Part shown: positions 43,698-52,118 of the stretch, in pieces
How the letters are laid out: the number at the start of each line of letters is the position of its first letter
Numbering within the stretch: the first letter of the stretch is position 1
NCBI RefSeq assembly: GCF_000021725.1
Contig: NC_012115.1
Coordinates: forward strand, 1,131,408-1,195,407
From: Nautilia profundicola AmH
Lineage (GTDB): Bacteria; Campylobacterota; Campylobacteria; Campylobacterales; Nautiliaceae
Reading direction: 5' to 3'
Length of the DNA stretch: 64,000 nucleotides
Program-made: the position numbers and the translations under genes
Notes under the pieces: model-generated
Told to the model about the DNA's origin: nothing
Database searches by the model: none
The model's input: the letters and a program-made list of their open reading frames with translations, nothing else

Positions 43698-46145
43698 ATG
43701 CAACTACAACAAATCATTTACAGCTCCGAAAACGATTTGGAAATAGCAAAAGCTATTAAAAAAGAAATAAAAGAATATCTTAACAGCATAAAAGTAGAAG
43801 GCGGTAAAGATTTTTTTGTGAAACACACAAAAAAAATGGATGAATTCGTTACGCTGATTTATAAATATATTTTAAAAAAAACGTTTCAAGAATTTCAACC
43901 TCCGTTTAATAATATACCAATTTCTATAATTGCTCTTGGCTCATATGGAAGAGAACAGCTTTCTATATATTCTGATATTGATATTATGATTGTATACAAA
44001 AATATAAAAGGATACAATTTAAAAGAAATAATAGAAAATTACATTACTATGTTATGGGACCTTGGTCTTAAAATAGGACACAGGGTACACGAATTAAATG
44101 ATTTGTTTCCCGCAAGTAACGAAGATATTACAATTAAAACTGCAATGCTTGAGAGCAGATTTATTTTCGGAAGCAAATTCCTATGGTATGAAATACAAAA
44201 TGAATTAAATAAAATCAGAAACCACAATAAAAAAGAATATATTCTCGCGAAATATAACGAAATGCTTGAACGTCATAAAAAGTATCCTATTTCAATGGAA
44301 CCGAACATAAAAGACGGATTTGGCGGAATAAGAGATTCTAACACGTTACTTTGGATAAATAAAGTTATATTCAATTATCCGAATAACGCATATTTAATTC
44401 CAAAATACGCAAGCGAAGAAGATTTCAGAGAATATCGAAGCTCTCTTGAATTTTTATTTAAGGTAAGAGTATATTTACATCTTGCTGCAAAGAAAAAAAT
44501 CGATAAAGTATTACTCGCTTATCAAAGAGAAATCGCTCTTAATATGGGTTATGTTGATTCTCCGAGAATTACCGCAGAAAGAAAATTCATTAAAGACCTG
44601 TTAAAAGCTTTATGGAGCGTAAATACGTTTACCTCAATTGTGATTAAAAAAATAATTAAACCGTACCTATACAAACATTCATATACTCAAATGAAAAATA
44701 AACGTGTGAAAAAAGATTACTACATATGTGAACAGACAATATACACCAGATTTTCTAATAAAGAAAATTTTAAAGATCTAATTAAATCTTTAATCGAAAT
44801 AGAATTTAAAAAACATGATGTTTCAGTGGTTTCCAATCTTAAAGAAAAAAAATATTTAATCACAAAAAAATTAAAAAAAGAACTTTTTTATAAAAACGGA
44901 TTATATCCTCTTCTTTTCGCACTATATAAATCCAAAAAAATTGAAAGTATAATTCCGGCATTTGAAAAAATAAAATATCTTGCACAATTTGACGGATATC
45001 ACCAGTATCCGGTTGATATTCACTCTTTATACACGGTAAAAGAAATCGAAAGTCTGGAAGAATTTAAAAATTTAAACGAAAACGATAAAGCAATTTTAAG
45101 GTTTACGGCTCTATTTCATGATTTGGGAAAAGGAAGAATAGAAGACCACTCGATCGTCGGAGCAAAAATTGCCAAAGAGTATGCTGAAGAGTTTGGTATA
45201 CCGGACTCTGAAACCATTTCAAAACTTATAAGACACCATACATTAATGTCTAATATCGCTCAAAGGGAAGATATACATAATGATAAAGTTATACTCTCGT
45301 TTGCCGAAATTGTTCAAAATCAAAGATTTTTAAAACTTCTCTACTTATTGACAATTGCTGATATCAAAGCGGTGGGTGTCGGTATATTTACTCCGTTTAA
45401 AGCATCTCTTTTAAAAACTTTATATTTCAATACGTTAAATGCACTTGAAAACAAAGAACTTATAAGTGAAATAGCATTAAGAAAAAGAAAAGAAAAACTT
45501 CTTTCATCAAAAGAAGAATTTAAAGCACTACCAAAAACTTTCCAGAAAAAAGTTTTAGCTTCACCGTCTAATCAGCTCTTTTTGCAAAACTCTATTAATG
45601 AAATTTTAAATATATTAGAATGGATAAAAGATACGGAAAAATATAAATATAAGTTCGAAAACGAAAAACATTTAGTAGTACACATCGTAAAAGACGATTC
45701 TCTTAATTTTTCATTAGGCTGGTTTTTAGACAAATTAGCCAAATTAAAATTAAATCACTTATCAATATACAAAATAGGTAATTTAAAATATTTTAAAATT
45801 GAATTTAATCAAAGTGTTGAAGAATTTGACCTGCCTTTAATTGCTCAATATATAGAAAAAGCTTTTAAAGAAGTTTTACAGACAAAACACAAAGTAACTT
45901 TCAAACCGGAAGAATTTGAAATAGATTGTAATCATTCTCAGAATTATGCGTCAATGAAATTAAAAACCAAAGATAAAAAAGGAATAGTTTCTACAATTAT
46001 GCAAGTTTTGGACGATTTCAATATTAGAGTTGAAGATGTTAAAATTTCTACTCAAAAAAATATTGCCAGAGATTTGTTTATTATTTCTAAAGAAAATGGT
46101 TTTTGCAATAAAATTGACGATATTTTAAAAAGGCTTTGTGAATGA
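43698..46145 (+). CDS. glnD: [Protein-PII] uridylyltransferase/uridylyl-removing enzyme
   Basis: The 815-residue protein has the nucleotidyltransferase motif GSYGREQLSIYSDIDIMI (about residues 77-94), an HD domain (FHDLGKGRIEDHSIVGAKIA, about 473-492; also RHHTLMS) and C-terminal ACT regions (MKLKTKDKKGIVSTIMQVLD). GlnD senses glutamine and uridylylates or deuridylylates PII to control nitrogen assimilation. It is a little shorter than the E. coli enzyme (890 residues). A clear AAAGGAGAG site precedes the ATG. It overlaps the diguanylate cyclase gene by four bases; no PII gene is in the window. Confidence 0.95.
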   Translation: MQLQQIIYSSENDLEIAKAIKKEIKEYLNSIKVEGGKDFFVKHTKKMDEFVTLIYKYILKKTFQEFQPPFNNIPISIIALGSYGREQLSIYSDIDIMIVYKNIKGYNLKEIIENYITMLWDLGLKIGHRVHELNDLFPASNEDITIKTAMLESRFIFGSKFLWYEIQNELNKIRNHNKKEYILAKYNEMLERHKKYPISMEPNIKDGFGGIRDSNTLLWINKVIFNYPNNAYLIPKYASEEDFREYRSSLEFLFKVRVYLHLAAKKKIDKVLLAYQREIALNMGYVDSPRITAERKFIKDLLKALWSVNTFTSIVIKKIIKPYLYKHSYTQMKNKRVKKDYYICEQTIYTRFSNKENFKDLIKSLIEIEFKKHDVSVVSNLKEKKYLITKKLKKELFYKNGLYPLLFALYKSKKIESIIPAFEKIKYLAQFDGYHQYPVDIHSLYTVKEIESLEEFKNLNENDKAILRFTALFHDLGKGRIEDHSIVGAKIAKEYAEEFGIPDSETISKLIRHHTLMSNIAQREDIHNDKVILSFAEIVQNQRFLKLLYLLTIADIKAVGVGIFTPFKASLLKTLYFNTLNALENKELISEIALRKRKEKLLSSKEEFKALPKTFQKKVLASPSNQLFLQNSINEILNILEWIKDTEKYKYKFENEKHLVVHIVKDDSLNFSLGWFLDKLAKLKLNHLSIYKIGNLKYFKIEFNQSVEEFDLPLIAQYIEKAFKEVLQTKHKVTFKPEEFEIDCNHSQNYASMKLKTKDKKGIVSTIMQVLDDFNIRVEDVKISTQKNIARDLFIISKENGFCNKIDDILKRLCE

Positions 46146-47791
46146 AAAAAAAGATTCTGTTAATAATCGCCCTGATAATGATTATATCTACAATATTAAG
46201 AACAATGATAGTTGGATATTCATTTTTAAATTTTTCAAATGCTACAATTGAAAACGAAGCCAATTTATTAAAAGAATTACTTCAAGAAGTGATAGATAAA
46301 GACAGATTTATCAAAATAATTCAAAAATCACAACATATTAAAGAAATAGAATTTATAAATAAAAAATCATCAAAAACAACCATTTTATCAGATTACAATC
46401 ACAAAACTTTTACAACTCTTTTACCATTTTCGGATAATCAAACATTAAAAATAGTTTTTGAAGCTGATAATTACTTTAAAAAATTACAAAACACATATCT
46501 GCAGCTTATATTTATCGCTATTGTATCGTTAATAATTATTATTTTAATTGTTAATTACTTTTTAACCCCTTATTTGGAAATTTTAGAGAAAATAAAAACG
46601 TCTACAAATAATATATTAAACGGAAATTTCAACCAACACATCGATACGAAATTAAAAGGTGAAGCAAAAGAATTCGTGGATTCATTCAATATATTTTTAC
46701 AAAAGCTTAAAGAAAGCTTCGGTGTTATTGAAGAAAAATACACATCTCTAATTGAAAAAGAGCGTTCAGACGATCCGTTAAATGATGCAAAAGAAACTAT
46801 AGAACAACTTGCAAATATTTTCAAATTTAAAAACATGATTGAAGAAGACAATACAACTGATGAAATTTTTAACAGACTTGTCGATGTACTGCTCAATTTC
46901 AAAATTAATAATTTTTCTTTAATAGGTATAGACAATTCTGAAAACACTACGTTCGAAATATATAAACAAGGAGATATTTGTTGTGACATATTAGATAATT
47001 TTAAAGCGTGTAGAGCTTATAGACTTAAAAAAACTATAAACTCTCAAGAATTCCCGAAAGTTTGTCCGATGCATTATTGCGACAATGAATATATCTGTAT
47101 ACCTTTTAGTGCAAGCGGTAATTTTACCGGTATATTAAAAATAAATATTAATTCTGAGGCTGAAAAAAAACATATAAATAAAAACCTTCCGTATATAAAA
47201 GCATATTTAAATGAAGTTTCCGCCATTATTGAAGCTAAATACACATTAGAGTTATTACACAATCAGTCTATTAAAGATCCTTTGACAAATTTATTCAACA
47301 GAAGACATCTTGAAAACATATTACCAATGCTGATAGCAGCCGCACAAAGAAGAAATGAAAAACTTGCTTTTTTAATGATTGATATGGATTATTTTAAAAC
47401 TGTAAACGATACTTATGGTCATAAAGCAGGTGATACAGTATTAAAAACACTTGCAAATATACTTATTAATAATGTAAGAAAAAGTGATATAGTAATTAGA
47501 TATGGCGGAGAAGAATTTTTAATAATTTTACAAAATATTAAATCATATGAAGATGCGATTAATATTGCCGAAAAAATAAGAACAAGTATAGAAAATACAA
47601 AAATTCAACTGGACAACACAGTAATACAAAAAACCATAAGCATAGGTATAAGTCTGTTTCCGGAACATTGTAAACAGGGTTGGGAATGCATAAAATATGC
47701 CGATATCGCCTTATATAAAGCAAAAGAAAACGGTAGAAACCAAGTTGTGTTATTTCATGAAGATTTTAAAAAAGATTATGAAGAATATTAA
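46142..47791 (+). CDS. Membrane diguanylate cyclase with cysteine-rich GAF-like domain
   Basis: The 549-residue protein has membrane helices at about 4-25 and 119-140, a short extracytoplasmic domain between them, a HAMP-like linker, a central domain (about 225-360) and a C-terminal GGDEF domain (about 375-545) with RYGGEEFLIIL, which should make c-di-GMP. The central domain holds a distinctive cysteine set: CC at 280-281, then ACRAY, KVCPMHYC and YICIPF, six cysteines in about 40 residues, suggesting a metal, Fe-S or redox centre. An RxxD inhibitory site is not obvious. It is coupled to glnD by a 4-base overlap, hinting at a nitrogen or redox signal. Confidence 0.9.
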   Translation: MKKKILLIIALIMIISTILRTMIVGYSFLNFSNATIENEANLLKELLQEVIDKDRFIKIIQKSQHIKEIEFINKKSSKTTILSDYNHKTFTTLLPFSDNQTLKIVFEADNYFKKLQNTYLQLIFIAIVSLIIIILIVNYFLTPYLEILEKIKTSTNNILNGNFNQHIDTKLKGEAKEFVDSFNIFLQKLKESFGVIEEKYTSLIEKERSDDPLNDAKETIEQLANIFKFKNMIEEDNTTDEIFNRLVDVLLNFKINNFSLIGIDNSENTTFEIYKQGDICCDILDNFKACRAYRLKKTINSQEFPKVCPMHYCDNEYICIPFSASGNFTGILKININSEAEKKHINKNLPYIKAYLNEVSAIIEAKYTLELLHNQSIKDPLTNLFNRRHLENILPMLIAAAQRRNEKLAFLMIDMDYFKTVNDTYGHKAGDTVLKTLANILINNVRKSDIVIRYGGEEFLIILQNIKSYEDAINIAEKIRTSIENTKIQLDNTVIQKTISIGISLFPEHCKQGWECIKYADIALYKAKENGRNQVVLFHEDFKKDYEEY

Positions 47792-48555
47792 TTTTTATTT
47801 TTTTTCTTCTTACATTTGTTTTTTGTAGGAGCCGCAAACTCTATTAAATCTTCAGTAGTAATTATATTATCCGGCAGATTTTCCAAACACATGAGGAAAA
47901 TTCTCGCTGTAGTTTTTGCATCACCTAAAGCTCTGTGATGAGTTTCTTCCGGAAGTTTTAATTCTTCCATTAAATATTTAAGCCCATATCTCTCTGCTTC
48001 AAGAGTTTTTTGTGAAAGAGTTAAAGTACACAAAAACCTATTTAAAATCTCACCCAAATTTTCTTTTTCGAATTGATGTGCTAAAAAATTATAATCAAAA
48101 TCAGCGGCATGAGCCACAAAAACACTCTCTCCTAAAAATAATCTGAACTTTCTCAATATCTCTTTTTGAGAAGCTTCGTTTTTCAGCATTTCCTGATTTA
48201 TACCTGTTACTCTTTCTACATATTTCGGAACATCTTTAGCATAAATCAAAAATTCAAAAGTATCTACAATTTTTAAATTTTTTATTTTTACAGCACCTAT
48301 TTCTATAACCTGTCCGATATTAGGTTTTGAATTGTTTACTTCTATATCCACCACACAATACTCAAACTCATCATAAGGTGTAATAGCGGTTTTTAAGATA
48401 ACAATGTCATCCTGCACAGTTAATGGGAGACCTTGAAACTTTAAAAAATCTACAGCATTTTCAAAACTAAAATCTGGATATAATTCACTAATATATTTTA
48501 AAAACTCTTCTTTTGTTAATCCGGTTTTCAATTTTTCAATAAACTTTTTCTTCAT
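47788..48555 (-). CDS. DnaQ-family 3'-5' exonuclease (DNA polymerase III epsilon-like)
   Basis: The 255-residue protein has the three exonuclease motifs: CVVDIEVNNSKPNIGQVIEIG (the usual DxE, D-I-E, about residues 88-108), HAADFDYNFL (about 167-176) and HRALGDAKTTARIF (about 228-241, DEDDh type). An N-terminal 85-residue extension (LTKEEFLKYISELYPDFSFE) precedes the nuclease fold, as in other Campylobacterota epsilon-like proteins. It could be the replicative proofreading subunit or a free repair exonuclease. The lysine-rich tail ends KNKCKKKKNKN. Convergent with the diguanylate cyclase gene (4-base overlap). Confidence 0.88.
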   Translation of the reverse strand: MKKKFIEKLKTGLTKEEFLKYISELYPDFSFENAVDFLKFQGLPLTVQDDIVILKTAITPYDEFEYCVVDIEVNNSKPNIGQVIEIGAVKIKNLKIVDTFEFLIYAKDVPKYVERVTGINQEMLKNEASQKEILRKFRLFLGESVFVAHAADFDYNFLAHQFEKENLGEILNRFLCTLTLSQKTLEAERYGLKYLMEELKLPEETHHRALGDAKTTARIFLMCLENLPDNIITTEDLIEFAAPTKNKCKKKKNKN

Positions 48556-48740
48556 ATCGGACTTTTTGTTGAAATTATATCATATTAATGGTTTTAGAAA
48601 ACAACCAAATGATCATGTTTTTAAGTAAAGATTTTAATTAAAAGTAACGACACTACTATAATTATATAAATACTATTTTCTTTTTTTTTACATTTAATGA
48701 AATATAAAACTATTGGCACTTTTGAGACACTTTTTTTTCA

Positions 48741-48746
48741 TACAAT
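48741..48746 (+). promoter_or_regulatory. -10-like box (TACAAT) of the HAO-type cytochrome gene
   Basis: TACAAT lies 32 bases before the ATG at 48779, after a T-rich stretch. The 220-base gap to the exonuclease gene also holds the near-palindromes GGTTTTAGAAAACAACC (about 48594) and TTTTAATTAAAA (about 48632), which may be binding sites. No FNR/NssR-type TTAAC-N4-GTTAA site was seen. Confidence 0.4.
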
Positions 48747-48778
48747 ACTAAAGAGAAAAAAAATCTCAAGGAGCTAAA

Positions 48779-50311
48779 ATGAAAAAAGCACTTACGGCTG
48801 GGTTAAGCGTAGCGGCGATTGCAAGCTTTGCATTTGCAGCAAACAGCTTAGATTCAAACCCAAATTACAAAAAACTTAAAAATTTCAAACCTCAAGGTGT
48901 AACAAACGATCAATGTTTAATGTGTCACAAAGCTCAAGATCCTGGTATCGTAGCTGACTGGCAACATTCAAAACACGCAAAAGTTGGTGTAGGATGTGTG
49001 GAATGTCACGTTGTTCCTAAAAATTATCCGACTGCTTTCAAAGCACACCCAATGCAAGGAAGCAATTGGACAGTTCAAATTGCAGTATCTTCTGTAACTT
49101 GTGCTAAATGTCACGCAAAAGAAGTTACTGAATATATGAACTCTGGACACGCAAGAGGTGCGGCTCAGTGGCTTGCAACTCCTAAAAACAAACACGGTTA
49201 CCTAATGACTAAACTTTCTTATCATTATGAAAGTTTAAAAGGTGCTAACCAGTCATATATGGTAAACGGTAAAAAAATGGAAAAAGGTATCAGAACTGAT
49301 GGTCCTGTATTCCAAGCAAATGAAAAATCTCCAAGAGTAGCAGACTTAAACGTTGCTAACATCTGTATCCAGTGTCACGGTACTACTATCAAACTTGATA
49401 AAAACGGTAGACCAGATGCAACTACTTGGCCAAACGACGGTATTGCAGCACTATATCCAGATGGTGGGGTATCAAACTGTCTATCTTGTCACAGCAGACA
49501 TAAATTCTCTGCAGCTGAAGCAAGACAACCAGGTGCATGTACAAACTGTCACTTAGGACCTGACCATCCAATGAAAGAAGTATTCGAATCTTCAGTTCAC
49601 GGACACATTTTCGAAACTAATGAAGAAGATTACAAATTCGATACTGGTGAACAAATCCCAGGTAAAACTGTTAGAGCTGGTACATGTTTCACTTGTCACC
49701 AAGCAGCTATCGGTGGATTAAAATCTACTCACAACGTTTCACTTAGACTTAAATGGAACCTATGGGCACCAGGAAGCTTCTTAAGAACTGGTGGATATGA
49801 AACTGCTGGTTGGGCATTCTGGAAAGGTGGAGGAAAAATCAATCCTGACACTGTAATCAGAGGTAACGCTAAAGCTGGTAACCCTCAAGGTCCAGAAGCA
49901 GCAAGAGCTGAAATGAAAAAAGTTTGTATGGTATGTCACGAAGCTACATTTACAAACAACTATTTCCAAAGAATTGATGCGGCTGTAACTGTTTACAACC
50001 AATACAAATCTTTTGCAACTAAAATGTTAAAAGATCTTAAAGCTAAAGGTCTAATGAAATCTGACGTATGGAGCGATCCATTCTTCAAACTATACTACTA
50101 CCTATGGCATCATGAAGGTAGAAGATTTAGACACGGTGCAGCTATGGGATCACCTGACTATGCTCACTGGCATGGTGTATTCCAAGTAATGCAAGATATC
50201 AGAGAAATGAAAGATATCTATGATTACAGAATGAAAATGCTTAAAAAATACGGAGACCCTAAAAAAGCATTGGCAAACGAAGTTCCAATGCCAGTTGTTA
50301 CTCACGAGTAA
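48779..50311 (+). CDS. Octaheme cytochrome c, hydroxylamine oxidoreductase family (epsilon-HAO)
   Basis: The 510-residue protein has a signal peptide (MKKALTAGLSVAAIASFAFA) and exactly eight CXXCH heme sites, at residues 46, 73, 108, 196, 234, 254, 303 and 383, matching the HAO family. In Campylobacterota such proteins are thought to work reductively (nitrite to hydroxylamine or ammonium), and a reverse hydroxylamine-ubiquinone module has been proposed for Nautilia nitrate ammonification. The C-terminal region WHHEGRRFRHGAAMGSPDY is family-typical; whether the cross-linking tyrosine of true hydroxylamine oxidases is present needs an alignment. It stands alone with a strong AAGGAGC ribosome site and its own terminator; no NapC-type partner is adjacent. 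Confidence 0.93.
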   Translation: MKKALTAGLSVAAIASFAFAANSLDSNPNYKKLKNFKPQGVTNDQCLMCHKAQDPGIVADWQHSKHAKVGVGCVECHVVPKNYPTAFKAHPMQGSNWTVQIAVSSVTCAKCHAKEVTEYMNSGHARGAAQWLATPKNKHGYLMTKLSYHYESLKGANQSYMVNGKKMEKGIRTDGPVFQANEKSPRVADLNVANICIQCHGTTIKLDKNGRPDATTWPNDGIAALYPDGGVSNCLSCHSRHKFSAAEARQPGACTNCHLGPDHPMKEVFESSVHGHIFETNEEDYKFDTGEQIPGKTVRAGTCFTCHQAAIGGLKSTHNVSLRLKWNLWAPGSFLRTGGYETAGWAFWKGGGKINPDTVIRGNAKAGNPQGPEAARAEMKKVCMVCHEATFTNNYFQRIDAAVTVYNQYKSFATKMLKDLKAKGLMKSDVWSDPFFKLYYYLWHHEGRRFRHGAAMGSPDYAHWHGVFQVMQDIREMKDIYDYRMKMLKKYGDPKKALANEVPMPVVTHE

Positions 50312-50319
50312 TATCTCCT

Positions 50320-50339
50320 CTCCCTTTCGGGAGTTTTTT
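50320..50339 (+). terminator. Intrinsic terminator of the HAO-type gene
   Basis: CTCCC (50320-50324), loop TTTC, GGGAG (50329-50333), then six T. It lies 9 bases after the stop codon. Confidence 0.8.
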
Positions 50340-50351
50340 ATTTACACATTA

Positions 50352-50366
50352 TAGTGTCTGTCACCA
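50352..50366. repeat. 15-bp imperfect palindrome, copy 3 (TAGTGTCTGTCACCA)
   Basis: It lies 12 bases after the HAO-gene terminator and is in the same orientation as copy 4. Confidence 0.55.
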
Positions 50367-50602
50367 AAAGCAGCTTCCTTGTTACATTAAAACATAAGAA
50401 TAAAAAACTTTTAATATTCAAAGTTTTATTATCTTTAAATAACATATTGCTCATTTTGTTTACGCTTGATTTCGCACCAAAATATATAACTCTTAATTTG
50501 TCCTTACACAAAATAACTCCTGCCGCTATTAATAAAACATAACTATTTGTACAATATAATCTTTTTTTCGTGAATAGTTAAATAAAAAACATAAATCAGA
50601 CT

Positions 50603-50617
50603 TAGTGTCTGTCACTA
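50603..50617. repeat. 15-bp imperfect palindrome, copy 4 (TAGTGTCTGTCACTA)
   Basis: The most regular copy: TAGTG and CACTA are perfectly complementary around TCTGT. It is just beyond the cytochrome c gene's terminator hairpin. Confidence 0.6.
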
Positions 50618-50628
50618 ATCTAAATCAA

Positions 50629-50645
50629 CTCCCAAAAATTGGGAG
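50629..50645. terminator. Hairpin after the small cytochrome c gene, possible terminator
   Basis: CTCCCAA (50629-50635), three-base loop, TTGGGAG (50639-50645): a perfect 7-bp stem, 19 bases past the stop of the minus-strand cytochrome gene. The minus-strand tail (TTGATTTAG) is only moderately T-rich. Confidence 0.55.
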
Positions 50646-50664
50646 CTTTAATTAATCTGCTAAA

Positions 50665-50904
50665 TTATTTTTTTCCGAATTCTTTAGCTGCCGCTTCAAT
50701 ATCAGCATCACTCATATTTTTAACGGCATTAACCATCATAGGATTACCTTTTCCAGCTTTGAATTCTTTTGTTTTTTTAACAATTTCTGCTGGAGTCATT
50801 GTGTCTAATTTTACAGCCATTCCGCCATTATGACACATTGCACAGTTAAAATTACCTGCAAATGCAAATCCAGCTACTGCCGCTACTGCTAAAAGTTTTT
50901 TCAT
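50665..50904 (-). CDS. Small monoheme cytochrome c (class I, c553-like)
   Basis: The 79-residue precursor has a signal peptide (MKKLLAVAAVAGFAFAG) and one heme site CAMCH (about residues 21-25), followed by GGMAVKLDTMTPAEIVKKTK and a methionine (NPMMVN) that can serve as the sixth heme ligand. Such small periplasmic cytochromes shuttle electrons to terminal oxidases or reductases; being next to (and convergent with) the octaheme HAO-type gene, it is a candidate partner, as small cytochromes accompany hao genes in other organisms. It has its own promoter with a palindromic operator-like site. Confidence 0.9.
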   Translation of the reverse strand: MKKLLAVAAVAGFAFAGNFNCAMCHNGGMAVKLDTMTPAEIVKKTKEFKAGKGNPMMVNAVKNMSDADIEAAAKEFGKK

Positions 50905-50932
50905 ATTCGCTCCTTATCTTTTTTAACACGGT

Positions 50933-50959
50933 ATTATACTTTAAATGTAAATATTTACA
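50933..50959 (-). promoter_or_regulatory. Promoter of the cytochrome c gene with a 14-bp palindrome
   Basis: On the minus strand TATAAT occupies 50938-50933. Immediately upstream, 50946-50959 reads TGTAAATATTTACA, a perfect palindrome. Its TGTAA-N4-TTACA layout has the 5-4-5 geometry of CRP/FNR-family sites. It would sit between the -10 and -35 positions. The regulator is unknown. Confidence 0.5.
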
Positions 50960-51030
50960 AAAATTTGACATTTTTTATAAGATTTTTTTATATCAGAATT
51001 CATTATTACTGATATAAAATCACTTTTTAT

Positions 51031-51723
51031 TTATATTACTGCTTTATAAAGTATATAAACACCTACACTTATTAATAAAAAACCTGAAATTTTTTCAATG
51101 ATTCCCATGTAATTTTTCATTTTGTCTATTAGTTTCATACTCCAAACTGTAAACAGCGCCATTAAAATAAACGGTGTGGCAAGTCCTAAAGTATAAAGCA
51201 CCATCATTGAAAGAGCTTTTGCAGGTTCCGTTGCTGCCATACCTATTATTGTTCCAAATATCGGACCAATACACGGCGTCCACCCGAACGCAAATGAAAA
51301 CCCGAGCAAAAACGCACCCGCGTTTTGAAGATTTAATCTTTTCTCATACTGTAAAAAGTTAAATTTTATAAATCCTGCAACATTAATACCGAATAATATA
51401 ATCACTAAAGCCAAAACAACATTCACCCATTTATACGCAAAAATATTACCTATTAGGTTTGCACTTGCGGCACCTATTAAAATAAACACAGAAGCAAATC
51501 CAGCAATAAAAAGAGCTGAATTTATAAATATTTTTATTCTTTCTTTTCCTGTCAGTTCTTTTTCTTTAAGTTCTTTTGCACTAATTCCTGTAATGTAGAA
51601 AAAATATATCGGTACAAGCGGTAGCACGCATGGTGAGAGAAAAGATAAAAGCCCTGCAATATAGCTCACAATAAAAGGCATTTTATCAAAATAATCAAAC
51701 AGTTGAAACGTTAAATTTTCCAT
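51031..51723 (-). CDS. ccdA: CcdA/DsbD-type membrane thiol-disulfide transporter
   Basis: The 230-residue protein has six predicted membrane helices and the two conserved intramembrane cysteines of CcdA: LSPCVLPLVPIYF (about residue 32) and FGWTPCIGPIFG (about residue 156). CcdA carries reducing power from cytoplasmic thioredoxin to the periplasm, needed to keep apocytochrome c heme sites reduced. Immediately downstream-coupled to a periplasmic thioredoxin (2-base gap), it probably forms a two-part DsbD, consistent with the nearby cytochromes and the heme-synthesis gene. Confidence 0.9.
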   Translation of the reverse strand: MENLTFQLFDYFDKMPFIVSYIAGLLSFLSPCVLPLVPIYFFYITGISAKELKEKELTGKERIKIFINSALFIAGFASVFILIGAASANLIGNIFAYKWVNVVLALVIILFGINVAGFIKFNFLQYEKRLNLQNAGAFLLGFSFAFGWTPCIGPIFGTIIGMAATEPAKALSMMVLYTLGLATPFILMALFTVWSMKLIDKMKNYMGIIEKISGFLLISVGVYILYKAVI

Positions 51724-51725
51724 TT

Positions 51726-52118
51726 TTATCCCTTAATTATTTTTTTTAATTCTTCTAAGAAATGCGTGTAACTCGTAGCTCCATACACTCCCGTTATAAA
51801 TTTTCCGTCGTTTGTATAAAAAAGTATTGCGGGAGTAAAATTAAAATAATGTTTTCTGAATTTTTCAGGTATATCATCCGCATCGGCATAATACTCTACC
51901 AAAACAAACTTAGAATTTAATATTTTTACAACATCTCCCCCGCTCATTACCGTATCTTTCATAAATTCACACGGAGGACAGTCGTGCTTGCTTATATCAA
52001 CCATTACGTATTTATTCTCTTTTTTAGCAACTTCAAACGCTTTTTTATAGTCTGAATACCAGTTCAAGTTTGAGGCGAATAAATAAACTCCTAAGAGTAA
52101 GAAAAACAACTTTTTCAT
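51726..52118 (-). CDS. Periplasmic thioredoxin-like protein (CPPC motif)
   Basis: The 130-residue protein has a signal peptide ([16 protein letters not shown]) and a thioredoxin fold with the active site HDCPPCEFMKDTV (about residues 49-61); the cis-proline region is FNFTPAILFY. It resembles the C-terminal domain of DsbD and SoxW-type reductases. It is 2 bases upstream of ccdA in the direction of transcription, so the pair likely passes electrons from the cytoplasm to periplasmic thiols. Its start shares one base with the end of the protoporphyrinogen oxidase gene. Confidence 0.88.
   Translation of the reverse strand: MKKLFFLLLGVYLFASNLNWYSDYKKAFEVAKKENKYVMVDISKHDCPPCEFMKDTVMSGGDVVKILNSKFVLVEYYADADDIPEKFRKHYFNFTPAILFYTNDGKFITGVYGATSYTHFLEELKKIIKG

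Larger units (their letters stand above)
50340..50628. other. Convergent intergenic region between HAO-type and cytochrome c genes
   Basis: About 290 bases with no convincing gene. It is AT-rich and contains two direct copies of the 15-bp palindrome 251 bases apart (50352 and 50603). A 62-codon frame at 50354-50542 has no ribosome site and no recognisable protein features. Confidence 0.5.

Noticed and set aside
48700-48746. Sigma-54 promoter before the HAO-type gene (TTGGCAC)
   Set aside because: The GC element expected at -12 is missing at the right spacing; a TACAAT -10 fits better.
50354-50542. 62-codon open frame between the HAO-type and cytochrome c genes
   Set aside because: No ribosome site, starts inside the 15-bp repeat, low-complexity AT-rich translation with no family features.
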